A stretch of 64,000 nucleotides of DNA from Lysinibacillus sp. KCTC 33748 (lineage in GTDB: Bacteria > Bacillota > Bacilli > Bacillales_A > Planococcaceae): assembly GCF_002237755.1 (NCBI RefSeq), contig NZ_MWSJ01000022.1, forward strand, positions 1 through 64,000, in the 5' to 3' direction. Every line of letters begins with the position of its first letter. Positions within the stretch are counted from its first letter, which is position 1. A model generated the notes under the pieces. That model made no database searches. It was not told where the DNA came from and saw only the letters and a program-made list of their open reading frames with translations. A program made the translations under genes and the position numbers. Shown piece after piece: positions 1 through 8,958 of the stretch.

Positions 1-273
1 TCAGTGAATGTGGATTAGGATTATCAGATAGATATTGTTTCATTTTTTCTAATTCCCAAATAATTAACTTCCAAGTTTCTATATCTATTTCATTGATATC
101 ATAATAATCGAATTTCTTATAGCACTTTTCGAAGGCAGGCATAATATACCAAAGCTTTCTTCTGTAAAGAAAATTGAAGATGTATTCCAACATTTGACTT
201 TATACTTATCAGGAAGAACCTCTATATAACAATTGTCTTCCAGGGTACTGACATCATAAGTTATTTCAATCAT
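1..273 (-). pseudogene. Small hypothetical gene, apparently frameshifted, running off the left edge
   Basis: A minus-strand reading frame starts at 273 behind a strong ribosome site (AAGGGGTGA) and closes at 85 after 62 codons. From about 193 a second frame stays open to the window edge and reads as normal soluble protein (for example ETWKLIIWELEKMKQYL). The simplest reading is one gene split by a single-base indel near 180-195. Two overlapping genes are possible, since the second frame has its own ATG at 193, but I see no ribosome site there. The family is not recognised. It lies in the AT-rich accessory region, so decay or a sequencing indel are both plausible. Confidence 0.45.
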
Positions 274-599
274 TTTATCACCCCTTTAAACAGTACATCT
301 CAATAAACTGAGCTTTTTATAAGTTGCATCTGTTGAGAATAGGCAACTATCAATCACCATTTTGCTTACCGATGCAATAACCCCTAACATTATCATCTCA
401 ATTTTTTGCATTACGTTTTTATTAGACAAATTAATACGTCTAATCTTAGTAAATGCTCATTCCTTTTGTGATTTTTTATTGAACAAACCTGCTCCGTTAG
501 CTCATTAAGAAAAGCTTCCTTTGACTTCGGTTGCTTGATCTTAAACTCTTGTACTCGTTATTGAAACAATAAATTGGTATTTCTATCATTGTTCTTTTC
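274..599. other. Intergenic stretch without recognisable gene
   Basis: AT-rich sequence between two minus-strand hypothetical genes. I see no convincing reading frame, RNA gene or long inverted repeat. It probably holds the promoter for the gene starting at 273. Confidence 0.4.
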
Positions 600-1169
600 C
601 TACTGCCGTATAAATAAGCCGTTTTCTTCAATAATCTCTTTGCACTTATTAAAACCTATTATCGACTTAGAATAAATAGGAAACGACAAATCCCAATTCC
701 CTATTATCACTGTATCCAATGAAGGAAAGAAAAAATCTGCGAAATATACTTCAGTTACTGAGAGTTTCGTTAAAAAGACAAGGGCTTCCACGTCTCCTAT
801 TTTATAAATACCCTTACTGTGGGAAAACAATTTTCGAAAGAGGTTCGCCTCCGACCGATTTAAGCAACTTAATTTATATTTGAATGCTTCTTTACCCAAA
901 CCTTTTTTATAAATGTGTACATACACCCCATTCTCTTCTATATGAAAAAGTTGCGTAAAAGTATCCAAGAAATTTGCACTGTACTTTAAATTATGTTTCT
1001 CTCCCAATAACTCAAATGCCTCTTCTTCAGTAAGAACGCGATTGAATACGTCCATAATACCGGTATAATTGTATAACTCACTTGGATTTTCAAGAAGATG
1101 AGTATTAAATCTTTTATATTTTGAATGTAGGATATTGATTTCTTCGTTTGTTGCCAATGTTAGTTTCAT
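600..1169 (-). CDS. Hypothetical protein, 189 aa
   Basis: An open frame with a good ribosome site (GAGGTG, 6 nt before the ATG) and ordinary soluble composition. No signal peptide or membrane segment is seen. The N-terminal half is charged and helical-looking. The C-terminal half is rich in aromatic and beta-prone residues (VYFADFFFPSLDTVIIGNWD). I do not recognise the family. It sits beside the recombinase operon in accessory DNA, where immunity-type or cargo proteins are common, but nothing in the sequence assigns a function. Confidence 0.6.
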   Translation of the reverse strand: MKLTLATNEEINILHSKYKRFNTHLLENPSELYNYTGIMDVFNRVLTEEEAFELLGEKHNLKYSANFLDTFTQLFHIEENGVYVHIYKKGLGKEAFKYKLSCLNRSEANLFRKLFSHSKGIYKIGDVEALVFLTKLSVTEVYFADFFFPSLDTVIIGNWDLSFPIYSKSIIGFNKCKEIIEENGLFIRQ

Positions 1170-1253
1170 AATTTCACCTCGATGTTTACTTGTACTGACA
1201 ATATATTATCATATTGTTTAACTAAGCTGAGTCGTTAGTTGAATAGCAACAAT

Positions 1254-1502
1254 CTATAATAAAAGAGCGCTAACAAACATTTCGGTAATATAAGTAGTAA
1301 GGAAAAATGTCACTTCGGTTAAATACTTATCGTAGAATCCTTCGATAAGTGTTTTACAAGAATTTTTTATTACAAAACCATTGATATCAAGGGGTTTCTC
1401 TAATATTAAATACTCATAATTCTCGAGGGGAGAAATTACTTCGGTAAAATAAGTAGTGGCGATATCATTTTTTCGGTAATATACTAAGTCTTTATTATGC
1501 AA
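1254..1502 (-). CDS. Doubtful small hypothetical ORF, 82 aa
   Basis: The frame opens with TTG and has no evident ribosome site. Its residues (TEV, SPLENYEYLIL, GFVIKNSCKTLIEGF) weakly resemble the C-terminal part of the 189-aa protein just downstream (TEV, FPSLDTVII, SIIGFNKCKEIIEENG). It may be a decayed partial copy of that gene rather than a working one. This resemblance was judged by eye only. Confidence 0.25.
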   Translation of the reverse strand: MHNKDLVYYRKNDIATTYFTEVISPLENYEYLILEKPLDINGFVIKNSCKTLIEGFYDKYLTEVTFFLTTYITEMFVSALLL

Positions 1503-1511
1503 TAAACAAAA

Positions 1512-1543
1512 TAAAAAAACTGTTGTTCATTTAAACAACAGTT
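1512..1543 (-). terminator. Rho-independent terminator of the recombinase operon
   Basis: Ten-base stem AACTGTTGTT / AACAACAGTT with a six-base loop. On the minus strand it is followed by a T-rich run. It overlaps the stop codon of the last recombinase gene. Confidence 0.8.
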
Positions 1544-2886
1544 CAACTGACTTTATTAGATGTAGATTCAAGAAAAGACTCAATATCTACATAAGGTGTT
1601 AAACGATAACTGATTTGCGCAAGATATTCCCCTTTAAAGTCATATACAATATTATTTATAGTTAAAAGAATAATAGAGCGCTTCTCTACATTACTATATG
1701 AATGAATATCTTGTTTAAAACGGTCTATTAATTCTAAGGTAATATGATCCTTTAAAAGAATCTCAACCTTTTCTAGGCATACCTCAAAAAGTGACTTCTC
1801 TTTTTCTTTAATTTTGAGTTGGGTTTCAATTGCCTCAAGTATAAAACCATAGTTTTCAATAGTTGGATTTACTAAACTCTTTTTATATCGGATATTTTCA
1901 ATACTCGCTTTTAATTCTTGAGTTTCTTTAATACAGACCTTCTTCCAATTGTAGATTACCTTTTTAAATTCTTTTTGTAATACGTCTAATTCTCTACCCC
2001 ATCTACGTGAAAAATCATCAAGTGGTTTTTTCTTGCTATCATTGCGACTTGTCCTTGAAAACCAAGCTAATTCACCTAGATACCAATGGTTAGTTAAAAT
2101 ATATCTAATAGTAGTATCTGACCAATTATCATATCCTAGAGGAGAAGGGATTTTCGATAACTCAAGCAATTCCGCTATTTTCTTATCACTATAACCAAAG
2201 CTATATAGGAAAAATATAAGTTTTACAATACCTGCATTTTCATCTGGAATTAAGTCATCATCTTTATTTTTTCTCGAATATCCATATGGATAACTCGATC
2301 CTGGTCTAAATGGATTTTCTGATACAATAGCACTGTTTTGATATTCAGAGATATTATAAGATTTCATTGTAGATTCTCTATTGCCTAAATTTAGATTCAT
2401 TTGACTAATAGGATCATTTGGATCCCATTTTCCTGCTCGGGAAAAATAGATGAAATCTAATTTTTCTTCTTTAACCGGGATAATAAATTCAAAATAAAAA
2501 TCTTCAATAGCTCTTGTGACTCTTGTTTCATCATAGAAAATAAGTGTATTAGCATTCTTATTACTAAAAACGAATTCTTTCATCTCATTTATTTTCACTC
2601 TTTTTCCTACAGGTACGTGTAATCCTGAAGTCGCCGCTTCTATAAACATAACTACTACTTGATATCCTTCTACTTTAGCCCTTAAGATGATTTCTCTTTC
2701 TTGAATTGCTAAAGAGTGTCCTTTATTTTGCTTTTCATCAGACCATCGAACATAACCTACAGCTAGTCTAACATTATCATTGAATATATCCCATTTTATA
2801 TTCGTTGGTGTGTAATCAGGTCGCTCTTCTTCAGTAATTACATATACACCATTTTCAATGTAATAAAACTTATGCCTCTTATTCAT
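1543..2886 (-). CDS. Serine recombinase, large type, without zinc ribbon
   Basis: A 447-aa site-specific recombinase of the resolvase/invertase superfamily, expected to cut and rejoin DNA through a serine-DNA link. The catalytic serine lies in YVRWSDE (Ser49), and the arginine-rich segment follows in YDETRVTRAIEDF. A Recombinase (PF07508-type) region follows (PYGYSRK, then the DNWSDTTIRYILTNHWYLGEL stretch), then a coiled coil. I see no CxxC zinc ribbon, unlike its partner. The start at 2886 is chosen because GGAGG lies 10 nt upstream and the ATG overlaps the stop of the preceding gene (ATGAATAA), so translation is coupled. A 20-codon upstream extension lacks a ribosome site. Two different recombinases side by side suggest the pair acts together on one element, as CcrA/CcrB do in SCC elements. 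Confidence 0.85.
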   Translation of the reverse strand: MNKRHKFYYIENGVYVITEEERPDYTPTNIKWDIFNDNVRLAVGYVRWSDEKQNKGHSLAIQEREIILRAKVEGYQVVVMFIEAATSGLHVPVGKRVKINEMKEFVFSNKNANTLIFYDETRVTRAIEDFYFEFIIPVKEEKLDFIYFSRAGKWDPNDPISQMNLNLGNRESTMKSYNISEYQNSAIVSENPFRPGSSYPYGYSRKNKDDDLIPDENAGIVKLIFFLYSFGYSDKKIAELLELSKIPSPLGYDNWSDTTIRYILTNHWYLGELAWFSRTSRNDSKKKPLDDFSRRWGRELDVLQKEFKKVIYNWKKVCIKETQELKASIENIRYKKSLVNPTIENYGFILEAIETQLKIKEKEKSLFEVCLEKVEILLKDHITLELIDRFKQDIHSYSNVEKRSIILLTINNIVYDFKGEYLAQISYRLTPYVDIESFLESTSNKVS

Positions 2887-4309
2887 TAATCTTTTCCTCC
2901 ATTTCGATATAGCTTCCAAATCTAACATAGTAAAAAATAGCATCTGGACTTACCTCAACTTTTGAGTAGAGAAGTTGAAGTAAGTAATCTTTTTGATAGT
3001 TTTTCAATTTATTTGCAAGTTCATCAGTCACTGACTTAATAAATAAATTAATCCCTTTTCTCGATTCTTTTACTTTTTCAATATTTTCACTAAGTTCTTC
3101 CAGCTCTCTTTTGATTGTTCTTACCTTCTTTAAAAGTACATTCATTTTTTTCGTTTTATTGGGAACACCAATCAAATTTACTATTGCTGAATTAACATCT
3201 TTCAATTCATTCTCTCTAAAAGAGATTTGCTTCATATAATCTTTTTCGAATTTAAGAAAAGAACTAAAAACATCCTTTTTAAGTTTCTTAATATCAATGT
3301 TGTTTAAAACTAAAGGAAAATGCTCTGATAAAAGTTGATTAAACTTCGAAACTTCTATAAAGTTCCTATTATGTCCTTTAGAACAGACATAATTTCCACT
3401 TTCTCCAAATTCACTCGGACGAAAAACCATTTTCCCTTTACAAATGCTGCAAATTGGTTGTAAATATCCTCGATTATTAGTTTCTTCTATAGTTAGATCC
3501 ATTTCTTTTTCAAACTTCAATAGAATCTCTTGAACTTTTTTAAAATCATTTAACGTGATAAAAGGGGTAACATAATTTAATTTCACGTACCCATCTTGAA
3601 CTTCAAAATACCCTGCATAAAAAGGATTTCTTAAACAACGTAATAACTTTAGTGGATTTTTTTTGAAGACCCTTCTAAACTTGTTAAAAATTTTGATTAA
3701 TTCTTCAATAGAGTTTACGTTTTTTATTGAAGAGAAAAATGATCTTATATCTTTTTCTAATTCTAGCTTTGGTATATACTTCTTCGAACTTTTCCCATCT
3801 TCTCTAACTGTTTTAACAACATCAAACCCCCATAAAGAGTTAGGATATTGTTGCAGCGCGACATTAGTCTTACTAGCAATGTTTCTTCCCTCATTTTGAG
3901 CGAAGATCCCGTAAAAAGCTTCTATTGATAGATCATTTGAAAAAGGATGTTGATTTGTATCGGAGAAAATAACATTAACGTCATACTTATATAATATTTT
4001 TACTAAATATACGTATTCATAAAAGTTTCTAGCTAACCGGTCTCTACTTTGAACAACTAGTGTCTTTACTTTCCCTTTTTGAATTTCAATTATTAGTTTT
4101 TGAAATTCAGGTCTTTTTTCCGAGATAAGCTTATTCGCTGAAATACCGTTGTCTAGATAGTATTTAACATTGTCTGTAGCCATTCCATTTTTAGCAAAAT
4201 AAATCTTTGCTAAAGTTTTTTGTTGTTCGATATTTTGACCTGCTGTAGAAACCCTGCAGTATACAGCCATTTCTTCATTGTAAAATAATTTTTTATTAGT
4301 ATAAGCCAC
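2879..4309 (-). CDS. Large serine recombinase with zinc ribbon
   Basis: A 476-aa recombinase. The N-terminal catalytic domain carries AVYCRVST (catalytic Ser21) and SRDRLARNFYEY (residues 88-100, with the active-site arginines). The Recombinase domain follows, then a zinc beta-ribbon (CSICKGKM and CSKGH cysteines/histidine) and a C-terminal coiled coil, the usual layout of transposon and phage large serine integrases. It starts with GTG, and that codon overlaps the stop of the 56-aa gene upstream (TAGTG) behind GAGG, so it is translationally coupled. Its stop overlaps the start of the second recombinase. It probably moves the element that holds the neighbouring defence-like operon; the att sites are not identified. 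Confidence 0.9.
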   Translation of the reverse strand: MAYTNKKLFYNEEMAVYCRVSTAGQNIEQQKTLAKIYFAKNGMATDNVKYYLDNGISANKLISEKRPEFQKLIIEIQKGKVKTLVVQSRDRLARNFYEYVYLVKILYKYDVNVIFSDTNQHPFSNDLSIEAFYGIFAQNEGRNIASKTNVALQQYPNSLWGFDVVKTVREDGKSSKKYIPKLELEKDIRSFFSSIKNVNSIEELIKIFNKFRRVFKKNPLKLLRCLRNPFYAGYFEVQDGYVKLNYVTPFITLNDFKKVQEILLKFEKEMDLTIEETNNRGYLQPICSICKGKMVFRPSEFGESGNYVCSKGHNRNFIEVSKFNQLLSEHFPLVLNNIDIKKLKKDVFSSFLKFEKDYMKQISFRENELKDVNSAIVNLIGVPNKTKKMNVLLKKVRTIKRELEELSENIEKVKESRKGINLFIKSVTDELANKLKNYQKDYLLQLLYSKVEVSPDAIFYYVRFGSYIEMEEKINE

Positions 4310-4479
4310 TATTGTTCCTCAATTGCATCTTGATTATTGAGTAATAGCGTTCCTTTGACTTGAAGAGGCACATCTAATTGATCCAAAATTATTTTCTCTA
4401 TTAATCTCTTAAGAAAATAAGTTGATTCATTTTGTAACCCTTCGTCAAAAGAAACTTTTACTACAGCTTTGTGTGTCAT
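4309..4479 (-). CDS. Small hypothetical protein of recombinase operon, 56 aa
   Basis: ATG at 4479 with the ribosome site AAAGGA nearby, and a stop overlapping the GTG of the zinc-ribbon recombinase. The protein is short and charged, beginning MTHKAVVKVSFDEGL, with a helical middle (FLKRLIEKIILDQLD). It may be a small accessory or regulator of the recombinase. Family not recognised. Tight overlap on its downstream side supports it as a real gene. Its ribosome site lies inside a long hairpin, described separately. Confidence 0.65.
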   Translation of the reverse strand: MTHKAVVKVSFDEGLQNESTYFLKRLIEKIILDQLDVPLQVKGTLLLNNQDAIEEQ

Positions 4480-4485
4480 AGCAAA

Positions 4486-4534
4486 CATCCTTTCATCAAT
4501 GACTTAGATTAATATCATCATTGACGAAAGGATG
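4486..4534 (-). promoter_or_regulatory. Hairpin that covers the ribosome site of the recombinase genes
   Basis: Two 17-base arms (4486-4502 and 4518-4534) with one mismatch and a 15-base loop. On the mRNA strand the 3' arm contains AAAGGATG, the ribosome site of the 56-aa gene at 4479. The stem would hide this site. The next two genes are coupled by overlapping stop and start codons, so the hairpin could hold down translation of both recombinases. No U-run follows, so it is not a standard terminator. Confidence 0.6.
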
Positions 4535-4539
4535 AAAAT

Positions 4540-4689
4540 TTATACTTCCTCTTTACTATTAATTTCTAACTCTAGTTTGTATTGATAACTTAAGGAACCG
4601 GTTTTATTCTTATCAAAATAGGAAATAAATACACTCGGTTCAGCCTCTAATACCCCTAAATCTTCCAAGAGTTGTACTAAATCAATCAT
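4540..4689 (-). CDS. Small hypothetical protein of recombinase operon, 49 aa
   Basis: ATG at 4689 overlaps the end of the 50-aa gene before it, with GGAGAGGG as ribosome site. It starts MIDLVQLLEDLGVLE and is acidic with a beta-prone tail (SLSYQYKLELEI). Function unknown. The coupling on its upstream side suggests a real gene co-expressed with the recombinases. Confidence 0.6.
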   Translation of the reverse strand: MIDLVQLLEDLGVLEAEPSVFISYFDKNKTGSLSYQYKLELEINSKEEV

Positions 4690-4834
4690 TTTCCCTCTCC
4701 TTCTCGGCTCCTAATACATATTTCGAAAATCGAATGATTACTTGTTTTGAAACACCTGCTCTTTCGCAGTTTTCGTAGATAGACTCGAGCCACTGGGGGG
4801 CTTTCAGTTCGAATTCTTTTTGTGTTTTAGCCAT
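4682..4834 (-). CDS. Small helical protein, first gene of recombinase operon, 50 aa
   Basis: ATG at 4834 with an ideal ribosome site (AAGGAG, 7 nt away). An upstream TTG in frame lacks one. The product begins MAKTQKEFELKAPQW and is entirely helix-prone, with GVSKQVIIRFSKYVLG resembling a small DNA-binding or dimer segment. It could be a ribbon-helix-helix-like or excisionase-like regulator, but this is only a size and context argument. Confidence 0.6.
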   Translation of the reverse strand: MAKTQKEFELKAPQWLESIYENCERAGVSKQVIIRFSKYVLGAEKEREND

Positions 4835-5064
4835 TAGCTTACTCCTTGATTTTATTTTCGAAGGGATTATATTCAATCGAGGTAAACGTTTTCAAGGGGA
4901 GATGTTTTTTTATTTCTTTTTCTTGATAATTTTAATGTACTTAAAGCTGTAAAGTTCTCTGATGAAGCGTAGCAGCGAATGATTATCATAAATGGCCTTC
5001 CTTTGAATGTTGAAATTATATTCGTTTGATTACAGAAAAAACAAGGAAGGAACATAGAGAATAG

Positions 5065-5097
5065 AAAAAAGGTACAGAAAAATTCCCTGTACCTTCT
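5065..5097 (-). terminator. Terminator of the McrBC-like operon
   Basis: Stem GGTACAG / CTGTACC with a short loop, followed on the minus strand by TTTTTTC. It lies about 120 bp after the nuclease gene and separates that operon from the recombinase operon. Confidence 0.8.
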
Positions 5098-5213
5098 TCT
5101 ACAATATAATTGGACCTAAAAGGTTACTCAGTAAATGCTAGTATAAACTCCTATAGTTATAGATTCGCATTTTTCTAAAGCTACCCACACAAATGGTGGC
5201 TTTAAAATAACCT

Positions 5214-7013
5214 TTATCTGGTTGTAATATCCTCAATTATCTCAATAAACTCATTTTCAATTTTGTCATATGCAAAACCTGGGGATAAGGAGCACCTAGT
5301 TATATTAGTGATTTCATCTGGAATATAGCTATTAGACACAGAATCATCAGTATTTTTAGGGAATATCCCAAATACTCTTTGAACTGCAAAATCTGTAGTT
5401 CTTTTGGGTATCGAATCACTGTTTAAATAGAACGTTCGAGCGTATGTATATCCCATTAGTTGAGAATACACTTTGTAACCTTGGTCTGAATAGCGATTAT
5501 TGATATATACATCAGGATTTCCTAATTTTCCTAGAGATCTGTATTTAAAGTCAGCTAATATGCTACCTTTAAAACTATCTTTATAATAAATATCCAATCT
5601 GAAATCTGGTCTATTATTATTTTCCACAGTGATTAAAGGATCTTCAATGGAGTGGGAACGTTCATTTGACTTAGATATAAATGAATCATACCTAACGATT
5701 AACTTTAATCCATCTAAGTTACTTAAAACAACCTTTGTATTGGGTGTTAATAAAGGATATATTTTGTCGCTAGCACTATCAAAAATCCATCCTGAAGCAT
5801 CATTAATCTTAAGAGACGAATTTTCTTTTAGCATTAATAAAAGTTTTAAAAAACCCCAAATTTCATATAACTTTGAAGTTTCTTTCCAAGAGTAAATATA
5901 ATACTGCAATGGATTTACTTCCATAACTCCACTTCTATTCATTTGTTGATATAAAGAATAGACAGTCCTATAGTAAGGGATTCTAGGAAGTTTATCTTGA
6001 TTATTCATATTAGAACTTAGCTTTTCAATCCAATGCTGCCTTAAAGTAAAGGTCAAATTCGCTTTTAATTGACCAATCTTCACTCGGTGATCACTCAATA
6101 TCCCTATTTTTCTTTCTATCTCATCTACTGGCGACTTAAATTTAGTTTGAATTTCTAGATCCTTTTGTAATAATTCGATATTTCTATCTATATATTTTTC
6201 TACCATAAGCGTATCTTTCAGTATATGTTCTATCATATTCTTTAAATTATTATTGACTGAAATATCATAATTTATCTCATAATTGAAGCTAGAGATTTTA
6301 TGGATTTGTCGAGATTTACTTTGCGACAGCTTTGTTGTTTTCATATCGTTTTTTACCGCTTGTCCAACTGGTTTTGATATATATTTTTTTTCGATTTTAT
6401 ATCTAGGCTCACCGATAATTAATTTTATATTAATTATCAGTTTATCTGCTTGCGCGACTAAAAAATGATATTTTTGTAATAAATCGTTGTTATCGTAATC
6501 GCTATCATTACCAGTTAAGTTACGCTTTGTCGCTACCTCTTTGGCCAACCCACTTAAAATATCCTCAACTTCATTTCTCATAACGCTTAATTGTTCTTCA
6601 TTTATTTGTTTGGAACCAACTTTTAAAAAAGCAAAGTATTTATCTGTATTATTTTCTCTAACAATCATTCTATAAACACCTGGTAAAAGCGTACTATACT
6701 CCAACCGATTTGTATTATAGTAGGAATTACTATTTAGATAGAGACCACGCATTTCTGCTGATGGCAAAAATCGTTCTATTTCTTTTTCTGAACCTTTAAA
6801 ACTCTCCAAAGGCAACATATCCATTATTTCAATCCATAAATCAATATTTTCAACGGTGCTTTCGAATTTCACTCTTAAGTCTTGTAACTCTTTACACGAA
6901 AAACTAAAATCCTCTATTTTATCTAATGCTAGTTCTAAACTATCGGCAAACCATTTGAACTCCTCACCTGTTGAATTGTTTGGAAAAAAGGTTAATTTAA
7001 ATGGTATGTCCAT
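5214..7013 (-). CDS. McrC-like DUF2357 / PD-(D/E)XK nuclease
   Basis: About 599 aa and the likely nuclease subunit of a McrBC-type system. The N-terminal part carries the LLPGVYRMIV region typical of DUF2357 proteins. A long helical middle follows. The C-terminus holds a PD-(D/E)XK core: RPDFRLDI (Asp about 470) and ILADFKYR (Asp488, Lys490), then YKVYSQLMGY, the usual trailing Q/Y motif. These residues look intact, so it should be an active Mg-dependent endonuclease. I chose ATG at 7013, with AAGGAG 10 nt away. It overlaps the end of the McrB-like gene by 17 bp, so the two are coupled. Family knowledge: McrC partners bind the McrB AAA+ ring and are stimulated by its NTP hydrolysis. Whether the target is modified DNA or RNA cannot be told from this gene. 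Confidence 0.85.
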   Translation of the reverse strand: MDIPFKLTFFPNNSTGEEFKWFADSLELALDKIEDFSFSCKELQDLRVKFESTVENIDLWIEIMDMLPLESFKGSEKEIERFLPSAEMRGLYLNSNSYYNTNRLEYSTLLPGVYRMIVRENNTDKYFAFLKVGSKQINEEQLSVMRNEVEDILSGLAKEVATKRNLTGNDSDYDNNDLLQKYHFLVAQADKLIINIKLIIGEPRYKIEKKYISKPVGQAVKNDMKTTKLSQSKSRQIHKISSFNYEINYDISVNNNLKNMIEHILKDTLMVEKYIDRNIELLQKDLEIQTKFKSPVDEIERKIGILSDHRVKIGQLKANLTFTLRQHWIEKLSSNMNNQDKLPRIPYYRTVYSLYQQMNRSGVMEVNPLQYYIYSWKETSKLYEIWGFLKLLLMLKENSSLKINDASGWIFDSASDKIYPLLTPNTKVVLSNLDGLKLIVRYDSFISKSNERSHSIEDPLITVENNNRPDFRLDIYYKDSFKGSILADFKYRSLGKLGNPDVYINNRYSDQGYKVYSQLMGYTYARTFYLNSDSIPKRTTDFAVQRVFGIFPKNTDDSVSNSYIPDEITNITRCSLSPGFAYDKIENEFIEIIEDITTR

Positions 7014-8958
7014 ATTCAACTAACTCCTTAGCTAAACTTTCTAATTTTAATTTGGCTAATTTGAACTCAGATAAACTAGAGTATTCATTCAAAAGGTCAT
7101 AAAGGCTACCCTCTATATATTTTTCACCTTCAAATTTGCCAATAAGACTTCCTAATTGTCCTTGCGAACCTCTTAACTTTGTTAAAATACGCTGCGTTAT
7201 TTGTAAATCTATCGCATCATTTCTATCTAAATATTCGGAGTTTGGCAAATTGGCAATATAATTTTCAATTTGTTCTACAATTCTGTAACCTACCCCTAAT
7301 TGCGCATTCACTTTTTGCATTTCTAAATTAAATTTCCAAAGCAAATCAACTTCATCCGAATTCAAAACATCATTATTATGCTCTCTCTTCATACTTTTTA
7401 ATTTTATATACGTTCTTAAAGGTTCCTTATTATCACTTTCTTCTTCATTCTCTTTTTTATCTTTCTCTTTTTTATCTTTATTAACAAGATGGCTCGAGAT
7501 ACTATCTCTAACTTCTTTGAACGGACATAGATCAAGCGTAATAATATTTGCCCTATCCAAAACTTTATCTGAGAATTGATGAGTTGATTCATCAATATTA
7601 ACTGTACCGACGAAGAATAAATTTTCACTTAAAGTCAGTATTGAAGGATAGTCATTTTGATTATAAATACGACCATTTAACTTATCGTTATATAAATTAA
7701 TTTGTCTGTCCTTAATTTCACGCTCTAATACTGATAAAAACTGAGAAAAATAATGCTCTACTTTAGCTAAATTCATCTCATCTAGACAAACGATATAGCA
7801 CTCATCTAAGTTCTCGTTTGCTTCTTTTATAAAGTCAACCAAACCTGACTCTCCTGATCTATATATCCCTTGAGAACTATCTAGGTATCCTAATAAATCA
7901 CTATCGTCTTGCCAAAACGGTCTAACCGGTACAAATAATAATTTGCCCTTTTTTGTGCCAGAATTTTTACTTGTTTTATTCGCGAATTTATTCAAAGCTT
8001 CGTGATAACATTGAACAATCTTTGATTTACCAGTCCCACTCATACCAGCTAGTATTACAAAGCTTTGAGTTTTCATCGCTGTATGGAAATTGTTTAAATT
8101 AGATGGCTTATAAGATAATTTTTTTGACAAAGCTACTTCTTGAAAAACATTTAAAAATTCAGTTTCATTAATATCTTCAATCTTAGGTTTATTGCTTTGC
8201 ATATTTATAGTTTTACCTTTTAATTTCAATGAATTTCTTATTGCATCATCTTTCGCCCAAGTAATAAACATTACTCTATCTTTAGATAAATAATATTCTC
8301 CTAAATCGGCAATCTGAATCTCTTTATAAAAGGTATTTTGCTTATCTGTAATAAATTTAAACCCAAATTCCTCCGAGTGATGTATTCCTTCTACAGGTCC
8401 AAAAGCAAAAAGTTTTTCAAACTGTTGATTGTCCGAACCCTTGTTGTTATATTCGCCTATTAATACGAAAGATGGGTAGTCATCTGTTTCTTTAGAGATA
8501 GCAATATTCCCGGATAAATATTCGTTGTTAAATAGTTTGCTCAATATTTCTTGAGTATTACCCGGAAGAGTTTTTATGAAAGGAATACCTAAAAAATCAT
8601 TATTTTCTGTCGATTCTCTTCTTACTATTTCTATGTCAAATGCATTATAAAATGTTCTTTCTTCATCGTTTCGCTTAGACTTTATTTTAAACATAATATA
8701 ATGACCCTCTAAAAATTCACTTAAGTAATTAAACCGATTTTCTTCTGAAAGATCCACATCATCTATGTAGCCTAGACTTTCTAAATCATCGGAAAAACTA
8801 GTCAAATACCTCAATGCATTTTCAGGCAAGTTATCTGGTCCATTAGATATAACTTCGATTGGATACCTAATCGTAGTGTTATCCTTAGCAAGTATTATTT
8901 TTGAACTATCCTTTAGTTTTCCTAAAAACTTTGAATCCCATTCTTCTTTTTTACTCAT
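6997..8958 (-). CDS. McrB-like AAA+ NTPase
   Basis: 653 aa. Residues 1 to about 290 form an unassigned N-terminal region, probably the target-sensing part. An AAA+ motor follows: Walker A GMSGTGKS at 305-312, Walker B IVCLDEMN at 389-396, then GTVNIDES near 451, which matches the McrB-clade signature around sensor 1, and VLDRAN with a candidate arginine finger at 469. A lysine/glutamate-rich insert lies near 494-512. The clade usually uses GTP or ATP to drive an McrC nuclease. The ATG overlaps the end of the coiled-coil gene by 8 bp, with a ribosome site inside that gene. The N-terminal region does not show the DUF3578 or ASCH-type motifs I would recognise, so the ligand is open. Confidence 0.88.
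   Translation of the reverse strand: MSKKEEWDSKFLGKLKDSSKIILAKDNTTIRYPIEVISNGPDNLPENALRYLTSFSDDLESLGYIDDVDLSEENRFNYLSEFLEGHYIMFKIKSKRNDEERTFYNAFDIEIVRRESTENNDFLGIPFIKTLPGNTQEILSKLFNNEYLSGNIAISKETDDYPSFVLIGEYNNKGSDNQQFEKLFAFGPVEGIHHSEEFGFKFITDKQNTFYKEIQIADLGEYYLSKDRVMFITWAKDDAIRNSLKLKGKTINMQSNKPKIEDINETEFLNVFQEVALSKKLSYKPSNLNNFHTAMKTQSFVILAGMSGTGKSKIVQCYHEALNKFANKTSKNSGTKKGKLLFVPVRPFWQDDSDLLGYLDSSQGIYRSGESGLVDFIKEANENLDECYIVCLDEMNLAKVEHYFSQFLSVLEREIKDRQINLYNDKLNGRIYNQNDYPSILTLSENLFFVGTVNIDESTHQFSDKVLDRANIITLDLCPFKEVRDSISSHLVNKDKKEKDKKENEEESDNKEPLRTYIKLKSMKREHNNDVLNSDEVDLLWKFNLEMQKVNAQLGVGYRIVEQIENYIANLPNSEYLDRNDAIDLQITQRILTKLRGSQGQLGSLIGKFEGEKYIEGSLYDLLNEYSSLSEFKLAKLKLESLAKELVEYGHTI

Noticed and set aside
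4873..5055. 60-codon frame between the two island operons
   Set aside because: No ribosome site, mostly unusual composition, and it overlaps the promoter region of the recombinase operon.
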